A stretch of DNA of 64,000 nt from Corylus avellana (Eukaryota; Streptophyta; Magnoliopsida; Fagales; Betulaceae): positions 22,799,273-22,863,272 of the forward strand of contig NC_081541.1 of assembly GCF_901000735.1 (NCBI RefSeq). The letters are read 5' to 3'. Position numbers and translations under genes: made by a program. Below the pieces are notes generated by a model, which saw nothing but the letters and a program-made list of their open reading frames with translations, searched no databases and was not told where the DNA came from. Shown piece after piece: positions 22,258-35,382 of this stretch. How positions within the stretch are numbered: position 1 is the stretch's first letter; each line of letters starts with the position of its first letter.

Positions 22258-23633
22258 TGTTGTGCAAATTTTAATACTCGCAAGTGTACGAATCATTTGC
22301 AATATAATGGATTGCAAGTGCAAGGTCAAACCCACAGAGAATAGTATTTTTGAAAAAGCAATTCAAATTTAAACTAATTAAATCCTAACCTAGTTCCAAA
22401 AAAGTTTTGAATTTTTATTTTTTCAAATTAAAAGACAAACATAAACTAACTAAAATAAACTAAGAGATAAAATACTAAGGTTTGGGAATTCACACTCACC
22501 GAATCATAACAACATACTTCCATGTTTATCAATATTAATCTGAAATTCTCACAATTAGAATCTTAGATATGTTTTACTATGCTTTAACAGTTAATCAAAA
22601 CCATCCCATGTATCCATTCATTGCACAAATCACAAGAGGAATCCAATATCAATTAAATCATCAGATGTATCCGTAAATCACAAAAGATGTCCAATCTTAA
22701 TTGAAACACCAAATGTATCCCTAGAACAAATCACAAGAGATATCTAATTATTTAGGCAAATAAAATCAAGCAATAAATTATGTGAAATTATCTTCAATCA
22801 TCAAGTGTATCCCTGAATCACAAAAGATATCCAAGAATCACTCCACAGATTGAAAAGTAGTAAAACAATTGAAATATTAAACCCAATAAAATCAGATAAA
22901 TAAAGACTTACATGAAAGTATTGATGTTCTTCATCGGTGAGACTTTATCCCCAACCTTAGTTGGGAATTTAGCTCCACATAAAAATAAAACCTAAATCTA
23001 AAGAAAACCTAAACTAAAAAGAGAAAAACTATAGAAATTTGTTCTCTGGAATTCTATTTATTTTCTTAAATGCAAAGAAGTTTATTTATAGGCTTAGGGA
23101 AGTCCTAAATGCCTTATTATACCTAGATAATTCGGAGGTCTGTCTCCCAATCAAAATAGAAGTTTGAAATCGGAATCCGGATTTGTGATCTTTTATTGCG
23201 GGGCAATTTTGGCATAGTAACCGTCCGAATTAGGAAAATCCTATTTCACAATGAATTGTAGTATTTTGAGTTCGCTTTCCAATGCCCATTGAATCACTTC
23301 AATCCAATATTTGAGCAAAAAGGTATGGTCAAAATATTGAGACGTGTACAAAATCTAAATTTGAATCCGATCTAAAATCTTATCCAATCTGATCTTTAAT
23401 CGGATTTAACCTTTTTCTTGGATTTGGTTGAACTTAACCACATGATCTAGGTCTTCTCAAAGTATGCTTTCTTCCAAACTTCGCATTTTTCTGTTTAAAG
23501 TTGTAGTTTTTCTTTATTGACCTACAAAACATTAAAAACACAAAACTAACACAAAATATTAAATAACGACACAGCGAAAGGATTAACTAATGTAAATAAA
23601 GGGGTCCAAGTATGCAATATTTGGCACTTATCA
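22258..23633 (-). repeat. Solo LTR S1 of the D/E family
   Basis: On the minus strand it reads TGATAAGTGCCAAATATT to TTTGCACAACA. The target duplication GGCAT is perfect (22253-22257 and 23634-23638). The U5 half holds four to five repeats of a TGTATCC / AATCACAA / GATATCCAAT pattern (22610-22830), also seen in the LTRs of D. There is no coding. Confidence 0.93.
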
Positions 23634-24204
23634 GGCATTGATTGAGAAGGCGAGAGAGAGAGAGAGAGATCAAGGGAGAATAAAAGAAGAAGAGTCAGAG
23701 AACGAGATGATTGAGAGAGAGACCGAAACAGACTGAGATAGAGAGCATAAGTAGAGAGAATCAGAAGGGAAACTAGTATTTTGGGGTAGTTTGGCTTTAT
23801 GGGCTGATTGGGTTCTTAATGAAACATTCTGATTTAATTCATGTAGCTTGTGGGTGGGTTGGTTGGTTGAGTGTGTGTGGGTTTGCTGGGTAACTGATTG
23901 GGTCTTGAGGTTTCAAGTATGGGAGTTCTTGAAGGTTTCATGTGTACCCTAGTGTTCTCTGTCATGGCTATTTATGAGTGTAAAATCTGGGCAATTCTAG
24001 TGTCTTGGTGGATGGAACTCTTGAAGTGATTTTGGTAGTTTTGATTTTGGAGTTGGATTTTTTTTTGGGTAGTTCTGGTTTATTATGGCTGAATGAGTCT
24101 TTAGGTGCTGCCATGACCGAAATGGGAGGCTTTAGAGCTTCTAAATGTTGATGAGTTTTCTGATGGATTTAGTGGGTGTTTAACGATGAAGCTGGTGACA
24201 TTGA

Positions 24205-25495
24205 TGATAAGTGCTAAAATATTCATATTTTTAACCCTTAACTTACATGTTTTAATCCTTTGGTTTCGGTTAATTACGTCATTTTAATTCATTTTTGTGT
24301 TTTTCATACTTTTGTAGGCTTTTGGAAGAAAATGAAGTAAATCTAGACGATTTGGGCTCAAAAGAGAGAAGATGGAAAATTGGAGCTCTCTGACACTGCG
24401 ATCGATCACAGGGTACCTGCGATCGAGTGTAGTACCCGAGAAGACAAAGCACAATCCAAGCCAGGAGCGATCGAGCGCATGCCAGAAGAGGATCGATCGC
24501 AGACCTGCAATCGAGCGCATACGGGCTGCGATCGATCTCACCCGTGCGCAGGAGACACATCAAGTGGCGGCCAAAATGTCATCTTTCCATATTAGGGTTT
24601 TCCAACTCCCAATTGTAATAGGTTTTGAAACCCTACAAAATTCCTAGGTTTATTACTTTGTCAGGGAAGAAGAGGAGCTCTTGAAGTTCAAGTCTCCGGT
24701 TTATTCCTTTCTTTTCTCTTTTTTTCTTTTATGAAGATGTTTAACATCAATTTTATGAGTAGCTAATTTAATTAGTAGGGCTAGATTGAAGCCCTAGTTA
24801 TGTTTAGCTAATATTTCAATATTGGCGCCCTTGTGATGATCTTTTTGTGCTATTTAACTTGATTAGTGCCTACTTGCATGAATTCCTCATATGTGTGCGC
24901 CTGATCAACATATGCATGTGGTATGGACTAGTTAGTTAAATCAATTTGGATGGCCGAGTCCTGGGTTTAACATAAGTAACAAAAGAATCCACACTGTGAT
25001 TCCTAGGTTAATCAACATGGGGAACCGGGAGTATATGCCATGCCCTAGGCCTTATGTGTTTGTTGATTTCCATAGAGTATATGCTTTTCTAAGGAACAAC
25101 TTAGTATAGATCATGCTAAATACCATAGAAAAGAAAAGAGTTAGAGTATATGCCATGCCTAACTCATTGCTTAGGAAAATCTATAGCCTTAGGAGTATAC
25201 GCCATGCCCTTAGGTTGACTAACATTAGATATGCATAACATGATCAAAGCATTGGCATATTGTTGTACTAGCTAAATATAATTAGTGGTGGATATCAAAG
25301 CCTTACCTTTTATTATCATCACTTAACCAATCAATCTTTGTTTTACTTAAGGAATTGATTTTTAAACATAAATTCAGCAATCCTCGTGGGAATGATCCTG
25401 TACTTGCACCATATACTACTATGTTGACCTTGTGCACTTGCAGGTAAAACCTACAATTATTTACCTATTAATTTAGGTAGATATTTTACACATCA
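24205..25495 (+). repeat. 5' LTR of element B
   Basis: 1291 bp, TGATAAGTGC to ACACATCA. It carries a U3 palindrome cluster (24395-24545) and U5 repeats in the GTATATGCC/GTATACGCC form (about 25028-25210). The TATA region present in the 3' copy is deleted near 24660. ORFs at 24279-24647 are cluster artefacts. Confidence 0.93.
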
Positions 25496-25501
25496 AGTTT
25501 T

Positions 25502-25519
25502 TGGCGCCGTTGCCAGGGA
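25502..25519 (+). other. PBS of element B, tRNA-Asp type
   Basis: TGGCGCCGTTGCCAGGGA matches the complement of the plant tRNA-Asp 3' end with one mismatch. Confidence 0.9.
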
Positions 25520-25667
25520 TTGCGGCGAATTTTGTTTAAAATTATATTCCTTTAGTTGTGTTATTTTAATTTTCAATTTTGAATTTAGTTGTTAGCAAAA
25601 ATCAAAAAGAATTTTTCGTTTTCCCTAACTTTCTGTTTTCTGTTTTAGGTTGCGGATTGGCATTTTG

Positions 25668-25745
25668 TGATTGCGATCAATCATTAGCCAAGTGCGATCG
25701 AGCACACTGCGATCGAACACACCAACCTGCAATCGAGCGCAGTTC
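25668..25745. promoter_or_regulatory. Leader palindrome cluster of B
   Basis: Four or five degenerate GCGATCGAGC motifs lie just upstream of gag, right after a pyrimidine-rich tract ending in TTTTAG (25615-25649). The position is equivalent to the clusters in A, C and G. Confidence 0.55.
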
Positions 25746-25803
25746 CAGGGAGCATCCGGACCAGCCGTACTGAAGTTGGCTAACTGAAGAAGTAATTCAG
25801 TTG

Positions 25804-27198
25804 ATGCAAGGTCGTCGATCTCAAGCCTTAACCGTTATTCCACTCGATCCTGAAATTAAGAGGACAATTTGACAATGACCTAGAGACAAAGAGGAAGAAG
25901 AAGAAATTGAGATGGAAGATTTGTAAGAGAATCCAATTGGGCCAAGACCATTATAGGCAAATCCACCACAGGTGAGGAGACCAATGAAGCAGCATACGTT
26001 CCAGTAAACCTCCATCAACCCTCATGCATAGCATATCAACTGGAGGTGGATGGCAGCTATTATATCTCTCCTCAAATCCTTAATGCATTGACTCACTTCA
26101 AAGGCACAGCTACTGAGGATCCCAACTTGCATCTTAAGGAATTCGTTGATTTATGCAAGTTGCAGCATGTCCAAGGCCTAACTCCAGATAGACTCAGGTT
26201 AGTCCTCTTTCCTTTTTCCTTGAAAGATAATGCTAAACTGTGGTACAATTCCTTCCTTGCAGATTCCATCCATACTTGGGAAGAATTAACCACCAAGTTT
26301 CTGAAGAGGTTTTTCCCAGCCCAGAAGACAAAACAACTTAAAAGAGAACTTCAAATGTTCCAACAGCGAGATGGAGATTTGTTCTTTGAGGCCTGGGATC
26401 ACTTCAATTCCTTGCTTCTAAAGTGCCCACATCACAACATCCCTCAAGATGAGCAGGTACAAATTTTCTACGAAGGATTGGATGATACTAACAAAAGGAT
26501 GGTCGATTCAGCTTGTGGAGGAACACTTATGGAGAAGAGTAGTGAGGAAGCTGTAGAACTTTTTGAGACATTAAGTGAGCATTCACAGCAATTCTGTTCA
26601 AGAGGAAGGAGAGGAATCAAAAGCAAGGGCATGTATGAAGTAAACCTTAGTGGAGGATCAACCAATCAATTGGCTGCCGTAGAAAAGAAGTGGGACATGA
26701 TGGTCAAGGCCATGACTGTTCAGAAAATCTCACCTCTGCAACAGGACACACCAATCCAAGTATGTGCTATTTGTTCCCATTTACATCACACTACTGAGAT
26801 GTGTCCTTTTGCAGCGCAAGAAGATGTGAATTTTGTGGGACAAAACAATTATCCCCACAAGAACAACCCATACTCCAATACTTACAATCCAGGATGGTGC
26901 AACCATCCAAATTTCTCTTGGAGCAATAATCAAGGACAGCAAAAAGGGCCCCAAGAAGCAAGCCAACCAACTCAAGAGTCAAAGATGAACCAACTGGAGA
27001 ATATGATACACAACCTGGTGACTTCACAACGGCAATTCATGGCTGATCAAAAACAGTTCAATACAAAGACTAATCAAGACCTACAAAGACTGGAAGTGCA
27101 AATTGGTCAGATGGCAAAGGAGCTGAGTGAGACGAAGCAGGGAGAATTTCCAGCTCAAACAATACCTAACCCAGGAGTCACAATTCTAAGAGGTCCTG
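25804..27198 (+). pseudogene. gag: gag of element B
   Basis: The likely start is ATG 25804. Stops and a one-base frameshift disrupt the first 240 bp, and a long frame runs from 26046 to the S3 insertion. It shows the retrotransposon Gag capsid domain (LKDNAKLWYNSF, then EELTTKFLKRFFP and RRGDLFFEAWDHF-like segments). A CX2CX4HX4C zinc knuckle CAICSHLHHTTEMC lies near 26764-26805. A Gln-rich coiled coil (QFNTKTNQDLQRLEVQIGQM) ends it. Gag would form particles and bind RNA. The last 38 bp of the apparent frame lie in S3. Confidence 0.9.
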
Positions 27199-28593
27199 TG
27201 TTGTGCAAAAATCTACCTAAATTAATAGGTAAATAATTATACGTTTTACCTGCAAGTGCACAAGGTCAACATGGTAGTATAGGGTGCAAGTACAGGATCA
27301 TTCCCACGAGGATTGCTGAATTTATGTTTAAAAATAAATTCCTTAAGCAAAAGCAAAATAAAGATTGATTGTTGATGTGATGATAACAAAGGGTAGGGCT
27401 TTGATATCCACCACTAATTATATTAAACTAGTATTTCAATATGCCAATGCTTTGATCAAGTTATGCATATTTAATGTTTGCCAACCTAAGGGTTAAACTC
27501 TAACTCCTTAAGCTATTGATTTCCCTAAACAATGAGTTAGGCATGGGTACATACTCTAACTCTTTTCTTTCCTAAAGGATTTAGCATGGTACATACTCTA
27601 ACTCTTTTCTTTCCTAAAGGATTTAGCATGGTACATACTAAGTTGTTCTTTAGAAAAGCATATGTTCTATGGAAATCGACAAACACACAGGGCCTAAGGC
27701 ATGTCTACTCCCGGTACCCCATGTTGATTAACCCAAGAATCGCGGTGTGGATTCTTTTGTTACTTATGTTAAACCCAGGACTCAGCCATCCAAATTGATC
27801 TAACTAACAAGTCCATACCACATGCACATGTTGATCAGGCATACACATATGAGGAATTCATGCAAGCAGGTATTAATCAAGTTAAATAGCACAACATGAT
27901 CATCACAACGTGCCAATATTGAAATATTAATTTAAAATAACTAGGGCTTCAATCTAGCCCTACTAAGTAAATTAGCTACACATAGAGTTGATGTTAAACA
28001 TCTTCATAAAATAAAAGAAATAAAAGAAAGAATAAACCCGAGACTTGAACTTGAGAGCTCCTATTCTTCTCCCTTCTCCAAGCCTACCTATTCTAAAGGC
28101 TTAGGAATCTATTTATAGGCTTTAGAAGTCCTTGGAAAAGTGGTAAACCCTAGGGTTTTTGTAGGGTTTCAGTCCTATTACAATTTGGAGTTTGAAAAAC
28201 CCTAATATGGAAATAGGGACATTGTAGCCGCCACTTGGAATGCCTCCTGCGCACGGGTGCGCTCGATCGCAGCCCGTGTGCGCTCAATCGCAGGTCTGCG
28301 ATCGATTTTTCTTTTGCCTGCGCTCGATCGCTCCTGGCCTGGCTCATGTAGCATCTTCTCTGGTATTGCACTCGATCGCAGGTACCCTGCGATTGATCGC
28401 AATACCAGGGAGCTCCAATTTTCCCATATTCTCTTTTTGAGCCTAAATCACCCAGTTTTACTTCACTTTCTTCCAAAAGCCTATAAAAACATCAAAAACA
28501 CAAAAAGGAAGTAAAATTACCTAATTAACCAAAACCAAAGGATTAAAACATGTAAGATAAGGGCTGAAAATATGAATATTTTAGCGCTTATCA
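27199..28593 (-). repeat. Solo LTR S3 of the A/B/C family inside B
   Basis: The minus strand reads TGATAAGCGC to TTGCACAACA, with perfect target duplication TCCTG (27194-27198 and 28594-28598). It carries the palindrome cluster (28250-28405) and U5 repeats in a GTATGTACC form (about 27545-27700). Frames at 27586-27798 and 28150-28514 are LTR artefacts. Confidence 0.94.
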
Positions 28594-28598
28594 TCCTG

Positions 28599-29420
28599 CT
28601 CCTACAAGGGCACTTGAGCAAAATTCTAAAGAGCTCAAGTGTAGCTCTTCACACTAGGAGCATTACAGTCACAAGTAGACGCGTTTGAGCGGTAACATTT
28701 TCCCTCTTGTTTTCTTCATATTACTTTCTTTACTTTACATATGTCTCAAATATCCTTTATGTTTCATTTTCATTATTGACTTTTATTATACTTTTCTTTT
28801 GTTTTGTTTTTAAACAAACAAAAAAAAAAGTTTTGACATTCTATTACTACGATCGATCGCAACAAGTATGCGATCGAGCATAGTAACTGAATGAGGGCCT
28901 TAACATTCTGTTAGTTCGATCGAACGCACCCTGGGTACAATCGAGCGCACCGTACCTACACACGCACACCTCTGGCCGAATGAGATCGAGCGCACTCGGA
29001 CAGCAGGGGCACATGACCTATTTTAGGTCACTTTCCCCTAATCCCCCTCACAATCACTCAGCGCCATACAAGCCACCCAAGCACCTAACTCCGGCCACCT
29101 CCAATACTACCACACTACCACCATTTTCCACCACTTAAACCACCACAGCCGCACCACACCACATCTTGCACGGCCCCATTTGGCCCCACAGCCATCATCC
29201 TTACACACTTCTTCCCATCAACAACCCAACTCCGACCACCTCCATTTCCATTTTTCTTTTCAATTTTAGAACAATGTGGGTGTTTATCCACCCACATTGT
29301 CGCTATGTGATGGTTTTTGTTGTTTTGCAGGGCGTTTTGGGAATTGTTGCCGTGCCTTGGAAACCTTAGTCATCAAAAGTGCGCACCACCTGTTCGACAA
29401 AAGTCCCAGTCAAGCTCAAA
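28599..29420 (+). other. Region between deletion junction and ORF3 of B
   Basis: 28599-28715 matches the reverse complement of about 49445-49560 in C, just beyond C's integrase tail. Further on are a T-rich tract, a palindrome cluster (28850-29000) with GCGATCGATCGC-type sites, and a proline/threonine-like C-rich stretch (29035-29290). No intact ORF. It is the leader immediately before ORF3. Confidence 0.7.
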
Positions 29421-30505
29421 ATGCCTAGAACCCGTGCTTCATCCTTCTGGGGGTCCGAGGCCCAAGCCGTTTCTCCCCCGCCCACTTTTGAGGAACGGGA
29501 GTTGCTGTTTGAGACTACCTTCGCCATTCGCAAAGACTTTCAAAACCATGAGGCGACTCAATGGGCGGTCGCCAAATTTAAGCGAAGGGGACTTAAGAAG
29601 CTCTTCAAACCGGTCACCTCCACCACTTACTGGAAGTTGGTCATTGAATTTTATGCCAAGCTTTCCCATGACTGTGACACCTCGGCTGCTCTCTCCTCAT
29701 GGGTGCAAGGCCAAGTTATCAAGGTGACTAGGGCTGACATTGCCGCTGCCCTTCAATGCAACGATGAGCATCCTCCAGAAGCTGCACGTCTTGCCGAACA
29801 ACCGCCTCGATACTATGTGGCAAAAATCATTGAAGATATGTGCCGAGGGCACTATGCAAACGCCCACCATAATGCCGGCAGCCGATCCAAGCTACCTCGA
29901 AGGCTATGGTTTGTGGACTCCATTTTGTATCGCAATACCTTCCTCTTGGGACACAAAACTCAAAGGCGTGATCAATTTCTACAGACCCTCTACGCCTTCC
30001 ACAAGGATGCCTGGTACTCCATTCCCGACATCATTTGGAACCCAATCCATCAATTTTGGAATGGGGTGCACATTGGGGGAGCAGAGTCCACACACTCCTG
30101 GGGGTTGCCTTTCCCATACTTGATCACATACATTCTCTGAAAAGAGGGCATCAAGGGCACTGTAGTTAATGAACCGGTCACTACTACTCCAATATTTGGC
30201 ATTCGCCAATGGAACAAGAGCTGCTCTCATATGAGGCGGATGAGGCCAAGCCAATGGCAGAAGATGAACCAGCAACTGAGCCGGTAGCAGCAGATGAGGA
30301 GGAGGCCTCGTTTGACTTTCGAGCTGCCCAATACTGCTCCCTTTGTGAACAAATGGCGGGCCTCCGGAGAGAGCTGGCTGGTCAAAGAAGGGAGGCTCGG
30401 TAAGATAAGGCACTAATGGATCAACGCTTAGCTACCTTGGAAGAATTGATGCAAACCATCCTAAGCCGATTGCCACCACCATCTGGAGCATCTACTTCTG
30501 GATAG
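29421..30505 (+). pseudogene. ORF3 of element B: plant transposon-associated (Transposase_32-like) protein
   Basis: From ATG 29421 a frame of about 240 codons runs to a TGA at 30138-30140. The same frame continues briefly before a frameshift into a C-terminal Ala/Glu-rich and coiled-coil segment ending at 30503-30505. Its conserved core (FKPVTSTTYWKLVIEFYAKL, then VTRADIAAALQCNDEHPPEA) resembles, from memory, the 'putative plant transposon protein' family PF20167. The position, 3' of pol and before the 3' non-coding module, is where some Athila/Calypso elements carry an envelope-like ORF. I see no signal peptide or transmembrane helix. Element C has a homologue. Function unknown. Confidence 0.75.
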
Positions 30506-31880
30506 CACTGAGATGGGACCACTAGCTGGCTGAAGACGTAAAACTTAGCGCTCATGGGAGGCACCCCAAAGTTTATCTTTTTCTTTTGTTTAATGAGTTT
30601 TCGGTTCAATTTTTATTTAGTTTTAGTTTTGTTTCTTTTTACTTGTTTGTGTGTTTTATTATTTTGCATGGACAAGTGTGCTTCAATTCAAGTTTGGGGG
30701 TGTGCTATGAGCCATGCTTTCTAAGACTATGTCGACCATCTCCCAGAGACATTCTTTCCTTTACTTAGACACATTGGGGACAATGTGTCATTTAAGTTTG
30801 GGGGTATGGGCACACATGTTCACACACACTTTGTCCCAATTTCATGTTATTTGTTTTGTGTGTTTGCATGTTTATTTGGAAGAAGAAAAAAAAAGTTTAT
30901 GCATGTTCTTGTTTGCTCTAAAATTTTAAGTTGATCTAAAAAGAATTGTGATTTGAATTCATCAGTGAGCTTAAAATTTTGAACACATGATCTAATGAGT
31001 GAATCTATTAGTTTGGTTACTTGTTGAGGATAGTTGAAAAATCACATATTTGATCTGATCACACAAGCACATTAGCACATAATTTGTGAAGAATGACATG
31101 AGGTCTAATATGTGTGTTTCTGCATCTTGGATGAAATTGGATGACTTATTAGATGATACTATGGCAAATATAGTGATGACAAGAAAAAAAAAAAAAATTT
31201 AATCATTGATGGCTTTTCACTGAGTAACTAGACCTCTTGTCTCAAAGCATTGAGTGTTCATATCAAAAGGTGAAAAATTTGGATTTGGTCAATCTCATGG
31301 TTAGTTTGTTTTATAGCCATTTTGACTCGAGTTAATAGGTCATTTGGGGTGTCTTTACAAGGGAACCAACATTGCGCAACCTGACAAAAAAAAAAAAAGA
31401 GAAGAAGAAAGAAAAAGAAATATGCCAGTGTGTCATTCTAATAGGAATTTCAGTGAATTCTGAGATAAGGAGACATTGCAGATTGGAAAGATTTGGAAGC
31501 CTCATAATTTTGTACTAATTCACTGTACACAAATTTAAAACTTGTGATGATTTAGCATGTCATTTGTAAGTAATTGCACTTTGAGATTCCAATTCATTGT
31601 GAAGATGGAGTTCATATTTTAAAGTTTGCTTATGAATGAAAATCATAATCTTGAAGTGATGCTTTAATTTTTGAAATAACATGAACTATGCATGATGTTT
31701 GTGGGTAACATTTCTGGAAAACCCTCACGAGACTTCACTCGTCCACTAGGGAGTTCCTAGGGGTTTAAAAGGCTTGTTGCACATGCTAAATGCAATTGTA
31801 CATCCCACGAAATATGGATTTATCTTTCGTTTTTCCATTCCTATTTTTAGTTTTGTATTGCTAAGGGACTAGCAATATGT
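30506..31880 (+). other. Conserved 3' non-coding module of element B
   Basis: It begins near the block GACGTAAAACTTAGCGCTC. PPT-like AAGTTTGGGGG tracts lie at about 30690-30700 and 30797-30807. A 9 bp stem hairpin with GGGA loop is at 30768-30789. The terminal hairpin pair lies around 31727-31805. It aligns by eye over its length with 6677-8173 of A. ORFs at 30586-30929 are unsupported. Confidence 0.85.
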
Positions 31881-31893
31881 AAGTTTGGGGGTG
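31881..31893 (+). other. Polypurine tract of element B
   Basis: AAGTTTGGGGGTG lies directly before the 3' LTR start TGATAAATGC. Confidence 0.85.
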
Positions 31894-33242
31894 TGATAAA
31901 TGCTAAAATATTCATATTATTAGCCCTTAACTTACATGTTTTAATCCTTTGGTTTTGGTTAATTAGGTCATTTTAATTCATTTTTGTGTTTTTCGTACTT
32001 TTGTAGGCTTTTTGAAGAAAATGAAGTAAATCTAGACGATTTGGGCTCAAAAGAGAGAAGATGGAAAATTGGAGCTCTCTGACACTACGATCGATCACAG
32101 GGTACCTGCGATCGAGCGTAGTACCCGAGAAGACAAAGCACAATCCAGGCCAGGAGTGATCAAGCACATGCCAGAAGAGGATCGATCGCAGACCTGTGAT
32201 CGAGCCCATACGGGCTGCGATCAATCGTACCCATGCGCAGGAGACACATCAAGTGGCAGCCAGAATGTCCCTCTTTCCATATTAGGGTTTTCCAACTCCC
32301 AATTGTAATAGGTTTTGAAACCCTACGAAATCCCTAGCTTTACTACTTTGTCAAGGATTTCTAAAACCTATGAATAGACCCTTAAGCTTATAGAATAGAG
32401 ATACTTTGTAAGGGAAGAAGAGGAGCTCTTGAAGTTCAAGTCTCGGGTTTATTCTTTTCTTTCCTTTTCTTTTATTTTATGAAGATGTTTAACATCAATC
32501 TTATGAGTAGCTAGTTTAATTACTAGGGCTAGATTGAAGCCCTAGTTATGTTTAGTTAATATTTCAATATTGGCGCCCTTGTGATGATCTTGTTGTGATA
32601 TTAAACTTGATTAATGCCTACTTGCATGAATTCCTCATATGTGTGTGCCTGATCAACATATGCATGTGGTATGGACTAATTAGTTAAATCAATTTGGATG
32701 GCCGAGTCCTGGGTTTAACATAAGTAACAAAAGAATCCACACCGCGATTCTTTGGTTAATCAACATGGGGAACCGGGAGTATATGCCATGCCCTAGGCCT
32801 CATGTGTTTGTCGATTTCCATAGAGTATATGCTTTTCTAAGGAACAACTTAGTATAAATCATCCTAAATCCCGTAAAAAAAAAAGAGTTAGAGTATACGC
32901 CATGCCTAACTCATTGCTTAGGGAAATCTATAGCCTTAGGAGTATACACCATGCCCTTAGGTTGACAAACATTAGATATGCATAACATGATCAAAGCATT
33001 GGCATATTGTTGTATTAGCTAAATATAATTAGTGGTCGATATCCAAGCCCTACCTTTTATTATCATCACTTAACCAATCAATCTTTGTTTTACTTTAGGA
33101 ATTGATTTTTAAACATAAATTCAGCAATCCTCGTGGAAATGATCCTGTACTTGCACCATATATTACTATATTGACCTTGTGCACTTGCAGGTAAAACGTA
33201 CAATTATTTACCTATTAATTTATGTAGATATTTTGCACATCA
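31894..33242 (+). repeat. 3' LTR of element B
   Basis: 1349 bp, TGATAAATGC to GCACATCA. It has the U3 palindrome cluster (32085-32245) and U5 repeats in GTATATGCC/GTATACGCC forms (32778-32950). It keeps the TATA region, in the weaker form TATGAATA near 32369. Confidence 0.93.
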
Positions 33243-34040
33243 ATTGAGGGGGAGAGAAAGGAGAATAGTGGGAGAGAGAGAACCCATGTGATGAAGAGAG
33301 AGAAAATTTGAGAGAAATAGTCGGTGAGAATTATTAAAAGAAACAGACTATAAAATTGAGAGAGAGGGGTGAGCAGTCTGTAAAGAGTTAAGAGAGACGG
33401 TAATATAAAAGAGAGAATTGGTTAAATCCGGTTTTACTAATTAAAATTCATCTGAGGTAAACCCACTCCTTGTATTTTTGATTAATTAGCTAATTTCATT
33501 GGAGTTTAAGTTTAAGTAGTTATTAATTTTGAAGTTGTTAACCAGAATGGGACAACTATATTTTCAAGGTGTTTATTAGCAGTTAAAGGACTGCTTATAG
33601 CTACAGTCTAGAGGTAAATAAATTCACTGCCCCTTCTAAAATTATCATGTCACGCTATTTATACATTTATGTATCGAACTATAAATACTTAATTTTATTT
33701 ACATATTATGAAGTTATGATGCATGCATGAAAGATTTTCTAACAGTTTTTGGATGAGATGCTATTAATGTCAAAGAATTATTTAGAAAGTTCTCATTTTT
33801 TAAAAATGCTTTATAATTATAGCAAGTTGATATTTAGAAAATTTCCAAAATGAGAAAAAGAAATTTTGAGAAAATGATGAGAATAAGAAATAAGAATAAT
33901 GATAAACCCTCCTACATGTTGCCTAAGAGGTATCAAGAGAAGTACAAGAAACGAGAAAAAGTTATAAAGTGAAGGCACATGTATGGAGAGTACTTTTGGC
34001 CCCAAGAGAAACAATAAAGAAGCTCGGTACAGAGGCTCTG

Positions 34041-35382
34041 TGTTGTCACAAATATCTAGCTAAATTAATAGGCAAATAATTGGATGTTTTACCCGCAAGT
34101 GCACGAGGTCAACACAGTAGTATAAGGTGCAAGTACGGGGTCATTCCCACGAGGATTGCAAAATTTTGCTCAAAATCAATTCCAACAGTAAAATAAAACA
34201 AAGATTGGATTTGAGTTGATAATGATAAAATGGTAGGGGTTTGATATCCACTACTAATTATATTTAGCTAATATATCAATATAACAATGTTTTGATCATG
34301 TTATGAATATCTAATGTTTATCAACCTAAGGGCATTGGTGTCTACTCCTTAAGTTATTGATTTTCCTAAGCAACAAATTAGGCATGGGTGTCTACTCTAA
34401 TTCTTTTCTTTCTTAAAGGATTTAGCATGGGTGTCTACTAAGTTGTTCTTTAAGAAAGCATAAAACTAAATCGACAAACACTTGAGGCCTAGGGCATGGG
34501 TGTCTACACCAGGTTCCCCATGTTGATTAACCAAAGAACCCGGTGTGGATTTCTTTTGTGACTTTTATTAAACCCAGGACTCGGTCATCCAAATTGATTT
34601 AATTAACTAGTCCATACCACATGCATATGTTGATCAGGCACACACATATGAGGAATTCATGAAAACAGGAATTAATCAATTTAGATATTACAACAAGATC
34701 ATCACATGGGCGCCAATATTGAATATCAACTAAACATAACTAGGGCTTCAATCTAGCCCTACTAAATAAATTAGTTACACATAAGTTTGATGTTAAACAT
34801 CTTCATAAAATAAAATAAAAGAAAGGAAAAGAATAAACCCAAAACTTGAACTTGAAGAGCTCCAATTCTTCTCCTTGGAAAGTTTATCTATTCTAGAGGC
34901 TTAAGGGTCTATTTATAGGCTTTTAGGAATACTCTAGAAACCCTAAAAATCGTAGGGTTGAGCCCCAGTTCGCACTAAGTTACAAAACCCTAAAAAATTG
35001 CTCTTTCCTTATTAAGGCTAACGGCTGTCTTGGCCATCATGCACAAGTGCGCTCGATTGCAACCCGTGTGCAATTGATCGCAGGTCTGCGATCGATCTTC
35101 CTTGTGCTTGCACTCGATCATCGATGCCTTGCGCATTGTGGTCCTCGCCTATAGTGCGCTCAATCGTAGCTCCCCTGCGATTGATCGCACTACCAGAGCC
35201 TTCCAATTTCCAAAATAGCTTTTTTTAAGTCCAAAACTTCTGAGATTGCTTCTTTTTCTTCCAATGACCTACAAAATCAAGAAAAACACATAAAGGAACT
35301 AAAATGGCATAAATTAAATAAAACTAAAAGATTAAAACATGTAAGTTAAGGGCTAAAAATATGAATATTTTAGCACTTAACA
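34041..35382 (-). repeat. 3' LTR of element C
   Basis: 1342 bp; the minus strand begins TGTTAAGTGC. The palindrome cluster is at 35045-35195, a TATA box at 34910-34917, and U5 repeats are all of the GTAGACACC form (34325-34510). Confidence 0.93.

Larger units (their letters stand above)
24205..33242 (+). mobile_element. Element B: Athila-like element with gag and ORF3 but no pol
   Basis: The LTRs are 24205-25495 and 31894-33242, with PBS, PPT and perfect target duplication ATTGA (24200-24204 and 33243-33247). Internal order is leader cluster, gag, solo LTR S3, an unassigned region with a second cluster, ORF3, and the 3' non-coding module. PR, RT, RNase H and IN are absent. The sequence after S3 resembles element C just downstream of its IN tail, so a deletion appears to have removed PR through IN. 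Confidence 0.93.

Noticed and set aside
22100..22260. GA-rich tract as a host gene 5' UTR with GAGA elements
   Set aside because: It lies inside solo LTR F, whose ends and pieces are traceable. No host ORF follows.
24279..24647. Arg/Ser/Cys-rich small ORFs over LTRs on both strands (also 8252-8631, 28150-28514, 31973-32308, 54721-54903, 12297-12533)
   Set aside because: They are translations of the palindrome cluster, occur on both strands of the same DNA and do not keep frame between LTR copies.
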